From: Lethocerus indicus
Lineage: Eukaryota; Arthropoda; Insecta; Hemiptera; Belostomatidae
NCBI GenBank assembly: GCA_019843655.1
Contig: JACDQD010000005.1
Location: 10,815,575 to 10,879,574, forward strand
DNA length: 64,000 bases
Reading direction: 5' to 3'
Positions 51,887-61,012 of this stretch are shown here, in pieces. The notes beneath the pieces are model-generated. The model did not search any database and was not told the DNA's origin. It was given only the letters and a program-made list of their open reading frames with translations. Made by a program: the position numbers and the translations under genes. Numbering within the stretch: position 1 is the stretch's first letter; the number at the start of each line of letters is the position of its first letter.

Positions 51887-52443
51887 AAAAATAACACGGG
51901 GAATTGGCGATAACAGCCGCTCTGGTATTTACATAAGCGCTTAAATCGAACTAATCGCCCAGTTTCCGAGCCGTCCACTTTGTATCCTTCGCGATCCCTA
52001 TCAGCCTATAAAGAACTCGGCGTTCCATTCCGGAGAGAAGTCGAGCTATCCGGTTATCGCCCGGCAAAAATTATGGTATTTACCCCTTGCGGTACACTTA
52101 TTTCTTTTTTTCCCTTTTTAAAATTATACTATACAACGTACGCGGCTTGTACCTTGTCTGCCGCGCGATGTAATAATTTTGATAGGGCCGAGATAGCGGG
52201 AGTACGTAAATGCTCGTTCGACCGGGAAACAGGCCGGGGAGGACGTTCCGGTAACCGCAAATCGGGCCTCAAAAGTGATTTTTAACAGCAAATCTGTCAT
52301 AAACAGTCGTGTCTCCTGGTACACTTAAATTATGATAACAGTTCCCAAGTTGGAGGGGGCGGGGCGGGAAAGCACAGCAGATGATGATAATCGGTCGCGG
52401 CTAAGAGGGGTCGATTGATGAGGGCGTGGGCGCCGGCTACCTC

Positions 52444-52466
52444 TGTGTGTGTGTGTGTGTGTGTGT
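52444..52466. repeat. (TG)n microsatellite, 23 bp
   Basis: About eleven TG units continuing into degenerate ACATGTATATGTATTTGAG and GTGTGTGTGGG. Confidence 0.95.
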
Positions 52467-53800
52467 ACATGTATATGTATTTGAGTGTAAGTGCGTGTGT
52501 GTGGGCTGCCGTAATGGGCGCCCCGTTGCCCACGGCACATTCCCATTTTGCCCACTTTGTCGAGGAAGGCATATTTACACCGAGGATAAATGCCCCCCCA
52601 TTGTTGTTCCTCTGCGGATTACAAAATTCGACGACCGGTCGTATATCGGGAGCAGTTCGATAATTTAATTTGGCCCCCTCTCATTGGCCTCGCGTGGGCT
52701 GTTTACGTATGAGAAAAACTCTGCACGGTTAAACCAATTCTTGTTATTGTAATCAGTAGCATAACCGTTGCTTATCGTATTTCAGAATGCATAATGAATC
52801 TGTATATACATATATTAGCAATGTGATTCGATGTTTCATAATGATGGCGATCCAGACTTAAACTTGTACGAGTACGCCGTACTATGTTAAATATTTTATT
52901 TTAGAATTTAATTAAATGAAGCCCCAATAATGCCAGCTATATAGCATAGGGTTTATATGGTCTGTAATAAGAGCGAACTTAAAAGTCTACACCGTGTTAC
53001 CCTACTCTTTATTATGCCCGGGGCATAATCAAGTGTTCAGGAGGCCACTCGGGCGGCATGTATTGCTGCAATAAAATCAGAAGATCAAAAAAATAGCGCA
53101 AGGAATAGAAGTGCACAATAAAAGGAATAAGATCATTCGTTCTACCATGTACGATAAAATATTCAATTTTATTCAGTAGTTGCGCATCGATACGGAGTGC
53201 AACATCAGACGGAGTTTCCCAAAAGATAAGTGTAAATGGCTTTCTTATCGTCAGACGTGCACTATACCGGACGTCATGAAGGAAATTCGATAGTAATACC
53301 CCAGTTTTTCTTACATTAAGAACGCAGATTATAGTTCACATCGAGATGGCCAATACCTGTAAAGGTATTTACCTCGATTATATGCAACTGAGTATAATAA
53401 TATGAGATAAGTATAACGGAAAAATAAACTGATATGGCATAATTCTGAAGCATTTAAATATTTCATTTGAAAATATCAGACACTCCACTGAATTAACGTA
53501 TTCAATAGTTTATTGCTATGAAATCATGTGGTGCCATGAATGTATTATGTAGGTACTATGTCTTTCTTACTCAATGAGTACGTATTTCAATTTTGATTTA
53601 GTATACTTAGACTGTAGAAGGAGAGATGTGAGATTCTAATAGTTCATTCCTCCCTTGCAGCCGTGAAGAGTGTTACCTTAAAGAGTGAATGAACTAAAAA
53701 AACATTCAGTAGATGATTATATTGTGTATATTAGCTGATACAGATTGAGAAAGGATTGACCACCGCCAGAAGAAATAGATAGCAATGAATCGATAGACTC

Positions 53801-53928
53801 CTTGACGGGTTCTTCCTCAATGCCACTGTCACTTGTACTAACACCGCTACTGAAGATGGCGAGCAGCCGAAACCGGTCTAGCACAAGACCAAACCAGCGA
53901 GGGGAGACAGAAATACACGAAATCTACG
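53801..53928 (-). mobile_element. Foldback retroposon copy I, intact 5' end
   Basis: Read on the minus strand it begins exactly at CGTAGATTTCGTGTATTTCT (right edge, 53928) and contains the whole left arm to GTAGCGGTGTTAG. It then jumps to TACAAGTGACAGTG and a decayed GTGAGGATGCCCG-like stretch of the right side. The rest of the right arm and the tail are missing. It lies only 540 bp from copy J on the other strand. Confidence 0.85.
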
Positions 53929-54450
53929 AAATATTCATGATTTTAGGGGCTTCATTCTCCGAGTACAAGGGACAGCCTCATTTCGGAGCCGTTTCTTCAG
54001 TGAAGAGGGGCGAAGTGATTTAAGTTATGAGGCGGGGGCTGTCCGCGGTTCCCTGGCCTTATATGGCCGGGCCCAGCGTACAGCGCGGACCTTCCGCCCT
54101 TCCATTAGGGGTAGTCGGCCCCCGCGCCGCCCCTTTCATTGAAATATGAGCCGGCCCCTGTAATATCCTGCGATGGACCCCGCAGTCAAAAGGCTGTATT
54201 TATAACCAACGGACCCAAAGCACCAACGCCGGACGGACGTCCTGCGGAATGCGGGAAAAAATGTTTCCAAGACTCGAGCGTAATAAAGCCTTCGACGTTT
54301 TCAATTTCAGCGAGAACTGAACTTCAAATTAGTCCGGTCGTGGTCAAATAGAACCACTGTTCTAATGACATAGTAATGATTTCAGTATAATAAAACACCA
54401 GTATAAGAACCATCTATGCGCACCAGTCCATGGAATAGTCCAATATCCTC
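53929..54450. other. GC-rich spacer between two retroposon copies
   Basis: The part 54010-54260 is GC-rich. No gene recognised. Confidence 0.6.
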
Positions 54451-54468
54451 AAACTCATGACGGATTAT

Positions 54469-54595
54469 CGTAGATTTCGTGTGTTCCTGTCTCCTCTCGC
54501 CGGTTTGATCTTTTGCTAGACCGGCTTCGGCTGCTCGCCATCTTCAGTAGCGGTATTCCAACCCCTCTAAGACCACAAAACAGGTATGTTAAACT
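54469..54595 (+). mobile_element. Foldback retroposon copy J, one arm joined to tail
   Basis: A left arm from CGTAGATTTCGTGTGTTCCT to CATCTTCAGTAGCGGT is joined directly to the 42-nt tail (TATTCCAACCCC ... CAGGTATGTTAAACT, 54554-54595). The join falls at CGGT, which is present both at the inner end of the left arm (AGCGGT) and at the end of the right arm (TACGGT), so the centre and right arm were lost between identical 4-base motifs. The direct repeat AAACTCATGACGGATT lies at 54451-54466 and 54591-54606. Of its 16 bases, AAACT coincides with the element's own 3' end. Confidence 0.93.
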
Positions 54596-54606
54596 CATGA
54601 CGGATT

Positions 54607-57600
54607 GTTTCCGTTATGTCCCCAAATGGCCATACAGTGAGTTCTAATTCAGTTAAAACTAGTACTATTTTCAGAGAGTTGTAAAAATTGAAATTTGTCT
54701 ATAATTTTATACACACGACCACTCATGAAAGTGGAATACTGATAATTTTAAACAACCATTTACAAATTTCATTATTTCTTGGACCCAAGTTAAATTTTGG
54801 AGGAAGAAATTTTTTTTCCAGATTAAAACGCAAAAGGGTGAACACTGCTGTATTAATGTGAAAATAAGTGACTAAATATAAAACAAGGGCCACAATATTA
54901 TTCTTTTATAATGTCTGCGATATGTATGCCATTATAACCGTTAGATAAATAAGCGCAACCTTTTTGGTATGGAGGCGTCGTAAGCTAATATTTCAAAGCC
55001 AGTCTGACCTAATCCCACGGGCAAAAGAGCAATGATGCAAAAGTGGCTCATTTTGTTCATCGAGTAAGCAGCGCCTAATTGTTTATGCATGTCTGGATTA
55101 AGGTTTTAACTAAGGGCCACTTGACTCTGCAAGGATTAAAGTCTGAAAACCGCCCCACTCCATTATTAATCCAAGTATTACTAGATCCCTCTTTTCTAAT
55201 TCACTATGTCTACTTTCCTTTAAACTGTTTTTATAAAGAAGGATTAGTTCATTTTAGCTAACACAGAAATATTTCCTCCATATGTGTACTAAAATATAAT
55301 GAAAGGGAGAATGAAAAGAATTTTTAAGCTCTTAAAGTTTCAACTTAACAAAGTTATTTTTATTAGATTTGTTTAAAAATAGTTTAACTAATTATAGGGG
55401 CGAGTGATTTACGGAAAAACAGAGTAATTTATTAAAGCGGTGGCCCATTTAGATGGACAACATAATTGTTCAATTTAATTTCAGTTTGATCGGATTCTTT
55501 TTGCAATGAATCGGTAGTGAAATATAGATCGAAAATTTTAATATGTAATAACCGATGCCATTAGTCCAGTTCGCTCGCCATCGTTAATTGGTGACCGCTA
55601 TCAATCATCCTTTCTCGGATGATTATTAAACGGAAGGGGGGGAAGGTAATTATCACTACCCCATCCCCCCAACCAAATTGAAAATGTCAAAATTAACATC
55701 AATTCGTCCATGTATTAGAAAAAAAAAATAGGAATATTTAAACGTTGGATTAAATAATGTAAAATGTGGTAATTTGAAAATTACAGAGTACAGATCTAAT
55801 CCAGTTTCCGTGTTATCTATTAGGTATCCATTTGAATAATAAAAATATGCGCTTAATTATACTATAATTTTTATTCACTAATTGTGTTCAGTCACTAATC
55901 ATTAGTGGAAGCTACAGCGTTTGAACAAAAATTCAGACATTATCACCGAGAACATAAATAGAAAAAGTTATTATTCATTATTGTCATATTAAATATATAT
56001 GATGGCGAGATGTAATGACTTATTTCCTGTCATCATCCCGGAGCATCATTTATTACTGGGGGGATCTTCAGAAGTAAATTACATGAAAACAAAAACTGCT
56101 GGATAAATGGACGTCATTGGAATGACAATTGGATCCTTTGAAGTTGGAGAATTCCTTGAACCGTAACCGAAGTCAAGGGAACCCCTGATGTCACTTCCGA
56201 ATTAGAGACGGCGGGTCGGCCGGTGAATCGTGTATTCGAACATTGGCAACAGCGGGCGGAAATTATTGGCATAGCTACTGTTAATAATTGAGGCCCCCGA
56301 CGGGCCACCACGAGGCATTAATTATTCACTGTTTTACCATTGGGTCGTTAACGCATCGTTTCATTGTTCCCATTGGACATACCGGCAACGCTAATCGACA
56401 GCCTATTGTCCGATGAACTGTGACCAAGAGGGGAATTGATGGTTACAATTCCATTTTAAATAAAGATATGTATTACATAAAAATATATAAAAATGTACCT
56501 TTAACTAATACACAATTGCTAAAGAAATAACGAGTTTCACCAGACACGTAATTCCTAATAAATCAGATGTTAGGCCGAATCTTCCCAGATTTATCCGACA
56601 AAATATTGAATTAATTTAGCCTTTTTTGTTTTCTAAAATTGGAGCGGAATTCATATAAGTCATAATTTATATTTTGCGAAGAATTCAAATTAAGTTACGG
56701 TTACGTTTATTCAACGATTATACCGCTTCAGGTAATTAGTGTTGACAAAACTTGAAACAGCTAGTTTTTTCTCCAGATTTTGAAAGCTAATTTATAACTT
56801 GATTGAAGGGTGCGATTCGTAACACTGTTTTCGGATTTACGGATAAATAGGAATGTTTTCTAACGAGGACCGGACTGAGATATATTTCGGTGTAATTTGC
56901 TAAATTCATAGATTTATTATTTGGCCCGGTAACTGATATTGTTTGTCCTAAAATGCGGACTAAGTGGTATACGCCACTTATTCAAACAACATATAAATCA
57001 GTTCGAGTTAAATACACCGTAATGTTTTCCTTCAGACCGACAGTTCTGAAACTGGACATAAATTCCACTAATCTGGAGATCAAGTGCAGTGTTAGAGACA
57101 TTTATGTCTCTAATTGCGTGGGAGAAGAACGCCGTTAGCGGGGCTACGGATTAACTAAATCATCTGACGAAAATGTCCCCCTTTTTTTTGTACCCCTGTG
57201 TGTAAGAGAAGAACCGTTTTCAGAGAAAAAGAAGAAAAAAAATAGAAATATCTCCGGCGATTCTTCTGCCGCTCCAATTTACCGTAATGGACCGCTCTCC
57301 TTATCTCTACTGCTTTATTATAAAGTACCCTTTCTCTTCTCTATTTGCAAACGGCCTTATAACGTTTACCTCCTTCCGGTTGGCCTGGAAAGAGATATCA
57401 TTTCGCAGCCGAGCCCGGGATAATTAAGTAGAGCTTACAGAATAAAAACACTACAAAGAAACACTGCTCCTCCCTTTTTGTTTCAGTTCAGTAGCGAACC
57501 GGGATTAACCCCGGACTTGACTAAGGGCCGACAATCTATTGATTCAATTTCTAAAATTGAATGTCCCATAATGGCACACATGTAATCTTAATTATAATAT

Positions 57601-57853
57601 TTTTTTAAGCATTTAAAAGCCATACAATGTACCAATCTACAGTCAATATAAGATGAACAGTTGTACCTGGTTCAGAATCTGTTCTTATAACGATTAATAA
57701 AAATCAGATACCATATTATTAATAATAACAAATATGGATCCATAGATATCCGAAAAAGTATGGGAACTAAATAACTAAAGGAGTTGTGATGAGTTTAAAA
57801 AAAACGTAAAGGAGATTCATCCTTTTTCGTTTTTCATTCATGTTGATGTTAAC
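54607..57853. other. Non-coding stretch, no gene seen
   Basis: AT-rich, especially 54860-54960, 55260-55560 and 56460-56850. Homopolymers of A and T are frequent. No recognisable gene or repeat family. Confidence 0.65.
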
Positions 57854-57906
57854 AAATTATATCCATTATATATTAATTATTATATAATTAATAAAATTAT
57901 ATCCAT
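57854..57906. repeat. 13-bp direct repeats around a palindrome
   Basis: AAATTATATCCAT occurs at 57854-57866 and 57894-57906. The 27 bp between consist of TATA plus a perfect inverted repeat, TATTAATTAT / ATAATTAATA around TAT (57871-57893). It looks like a minute insertion with a target-site duplication, or a 40-bp tandem duplication with one unit partly lost. Confidence 0.75.
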
Positions 57907-58515
57907 AATATTTCTCATAAATTGTACTACACACATTACACGACAACGATTGAAAAATCTAAATGGAAACTCGCTAAATATTAAATAAAAAATGTCCTGT
58001 TCTATTTCGCCGGATAAAGGAATATAAGCAGGGAGAATAAAGCTGCTTCCCGCAAAGCCTTGGAATGGAAAGAAAACTATCCCAGTCTTGTGTAAAGTTA
58101 GTAAGGCGTAGGGGCGATGATCCAATTTAAAATTCATTCGTTTTTTTATCTACGAAATAACAAATTATCACTGAAATAGCACAAACTGATAAGCGTGAAA
58201 CAGTGTAACAACATTCGCATGCATGTCAACATTTTTCTAAGAAATAATATCCATAACACGCCACGAATATTCTGTCAGAGGATTCTCTCCCAGGAGCCTA
58301 CTGTATTGAATAGAAGAGTTATATTTTTTACACTTATTGTTAATACTACTCCTAAATATTTAATTATCTCGCAATGCCTTTTATGCCCAGAGATAAATGG
58401 GAATGGATGAAGACAAAATATTTCCCATACAGAACGAACATTATGCAAAAGAGCCCGCAATTTGAAAGCCGACTTTGTACTTCCGCAACCAGAGTGACAA
58501 ATACAAAGACGAAAC
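57907..58515. other. Non-coding spacer before copy K
   Basis: No gene recognised. Confidence 0.65.
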
Positions 58516-58528
58516 AAGGTTTATTTGC

Positions 58529-58926
58529 CGTAGATTTCTTGTGTTTCAATCTCCTGTCTCGCTGTTTTGGTCTTCTGCTAGACCGGTTTCGGCCGCTCGC
58601 CATCTTCAGTAGCGGTGTTGGTCACTTTTGGCGCTTTGGATGTTTTTCGGGCATCCTCACTGCACTGTCACCGTCACTTGTACTGCGGTGGCTGTCTGTT
58701 TGTCGTGTTTATATATACGTCCAAAAACATAATAAAATGACACATAAATATACACCCCGATGCCCGAAAAACATCCAAAGTGCCAACAGTGACTAACACC
58801 GCTACTGAAGATGGCGAGCAGCCGAAACCGATCTAGCAAAAGACCAAACCAGCGAGAGGAGACAGAAACACACGAAATCTACGGTATTTCAACCCCTCGC
58901 AGGCCACAAAACAGGTATGTTAAACT
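58529..58926 (+). mobile_element. Foldback retroposon copy K, full hairpin and tail
   Basis: This is the best preserved complete copy. The 5' end CGTAGATTTC follows TTTGC. The left arm runs to about 58655 and includes GCTTTGGATGTTTTTCGGGC. A centre of about 105 bp includes TGTCTGTTTGTCGTGTTTAT and CCAAAAACATAATAAAATG. The right arm at about 58760-58884 begins ATGCCCGAAAAACATCCAAA and ends GAAATCTACGG. The 42-nt tail (58885-58926) ends GGTATGTTAAACT. The 13-bp direct repeat AAGGTTTATTTGC lies at 58516-58528 and 58928-58940. The arms pair over about 125 bp with few mismatches, so a transcript would be a long hairpin. No RNA polymerase III A/B box pair is convincing. Confidence 0.95.
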
Positions 58927-58940
58927 AAAGGTTTATTTGC

Positions 58941-60898
58941 GTTTTAGTAATATTTCTAAACCAAAACTAACTTATTCAACATCACCACGGGAGAACTTTC
59001 CCCTCCATCGTGGCGGCAAATATTGAAGGTACGGGAACGGGGGGCGAGAGAGGATTGTCGGAAATATTTCCCCGGCTCCTTCGCCCGATGAATATTCAGG
59101 CACACGCTAAAACGTGTTGACAATTGCGGGGTCGAAAAACGAAAAGTGGTGAAAAGAAGAGACTTAGACTGTGGAAAGTCCCGGGGAGAGTCTGCGCCGA
59201 ATTAATACCCCCTATTTTTTCCTCCTCAACCTCATGCGATTCGAAGATAAACTTATACAACTATATTTTTATCAGTCATATATATACACACACATACGCA
59301 TAAATTAGGTAGAGTGTAGTACTAGCATAGAACGTTGGAAAGGCCAGAACTCGCTAACACCTCTTTATTATCTCCTACCATGTATACCCTACTCTGTTTA
59401 CAAATTCAGTGGTCAACTCTGTAATAACAAAGGTATTGGGTTTGCGGGGTAATTTCTGATGACATTCTACATTTTATGCCTATTTAATTGGACACATTTG
59501 AGACCTCCACAATATAATTATAATTTCTCAAACAATTTGCTTAATATTAATTCTTAAGATCTTGATTTTAATAAATCGTTATTTTTCGCAATTAGTGTAT
59601 ATTAGTCACATTTATTAGTAACCTGTTCGATTAAAACTAGGATAATTGTTTATGTATTAACATTATAAAATTTACCGTGCGGCCAGAATCATATTTATTA
59701 TTGTTATTTATTCATAAAATTCTATTTAATAATTCAAATAATTACGATGATCTCAGCATATTAGTTATAACAATGCACATAATTTGTTTTCATATTTGCA
59801 CTTTATAAATTGGTAAGTAATCCAGTGATGATTTAAAGACCGTAATTTATAAGTAAATTTAAAGCAATTACTATAATTGAATCGAATTGGTTGCTAAAAG
59901 GCGACGAATTTATAATCAACTGGGCAGACTAACTTTATAATGAAGTCGCAAGTCCAGGCAAAAGTTTACTAAGGACAGTTGTTTCATTTCATCGAGCTTT
60001 TGAAGTCAGATAAAGGTTGCAGTTATTAGAAGGCTGCAAAAAATATTTTATCATAATATCAAAATCTAGCAAAGGCTTTTCAGTTATTTTGAGTTTGTTA
60101 GGAAATAAAAAGAACAGGTTATAGGGTAACATGTCAAACGCATTTATTTTAACAGTTTAACTGAACCCATTGAGAGTACAACCTAAGAAAACGCATTTCT
60201 TAAACAATTTAAAATTTATATTTAATTTCATTGAAATTTGGGAATCTTATACCTTCCTTTACCCGTATTGTAACTGGTACATCTTAATCAGAATGTTGTT
60301 TCTGGTAATAATATTTTTCTGTTGTTACAACACGCAATCCGACTATTCGAAATTACATCTATCGAAACTCTCAGTTTTTATGACGTCGTATTTCGAAACG
60401 ATCTTATACATAACGGCGATCTAATATTCCGAAAAGGGGATTTCGGTTGCCCCCGAAAAAAAGGGAACAACGGGAACGTGAACGGGGGATAGGGTTGGCG
60501 GGCGAGAAGAAAAGGCAGCACTCCCGAATCCCTGAAATCCAATTTCACTAAAATGGAAAATTGAGGAAAACGGTTTTCAGGTTGGGCCGAGTTCAAATGC
60601 GTAGAGGGGACGGAGGGGGGTCGGTGTGGGGTGTACCACTTCGGTCTAATCTATAGAGCCAGTCTTCTGCTGACTTACATTCATGTATACTATATTGGAA
60701 TTGAAGAAAATCAGAAATTCCTTGTGTATTTTCCAGTTGTATACAACGTTTAAAGGTTCCCAGTGAATGGAGCAAAATCTGAGCAGAACATATTGATATT
60801 TATATACACTAATAGCAAAAAATTGTCATATAGACAAACACAATTAAAAAATAAGATCCTGAAATTTAATTTAAGATACCAGAAGGTATCGTACCAAC
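58941..60898. other. Non-coding stretch, no gene seen
   Basis: The first 250 bp is GC-richer. The part 59470-60420 is one of the most AT-rich of the window. The part 60430-60650 is G-rich on the plus strand. No gene recognised. Confidence 0.65.
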
Positions 60899-60911
60899 AG
60901 GTATAGGTTTA

Positions 60912-60999
60912 CCGTAGATTTCGTGTGTTTCTGCCTCCTCTCGGTGGTTTGGTCTTTTGCTATTCGACTGCTCGCCATCTTCAGTAGCGGTTTAGATAT
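60912..60999 (+). mobile_element. Foldback retroposon copy L, left arm only
   Basis: It begins CCGTAGATTTCGTGTGTTTC and ends just after CATCTTCAGTAGCGG; 13 bp including GACCGGTTTCGG are deleted inside. The 13-bp direct repeat AGGTATAGGTTTA flanks it at 60899-60911 and 61000-61012. The tail and right arm are absent, yet the duplication is perfect, and the inner end matches the junction motif of copy J. Either the tail was lost after insertion, or a short product was inserted directly. Confidence 0.88.
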
Positions 61000-61012
61000 A
61001 GGTATAGGTTTA

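Larger units (their letters stand above)
50541..53800. other. Non-coding stretch with GC-rich block
   Basis: A 155-codon open frame begins at 50437 and continues into this part; it shows no known motif. The region 51560-52690 is GC-rich and CpG-dense with a G8 run and a (TG)n tract. The region 52780-53600 is AT-rich. No gene is recognised. Confidence 0.55.

Noticed and set aside
1161..60999. Reading the repeat family as an inverted-repeat DNA transposon (MITE or Foldback type)
   Set aside because: Target duplications differ in length between copies, the two ends are not equivalent because of the 42-nt tail, and several copies are 5' truncated.
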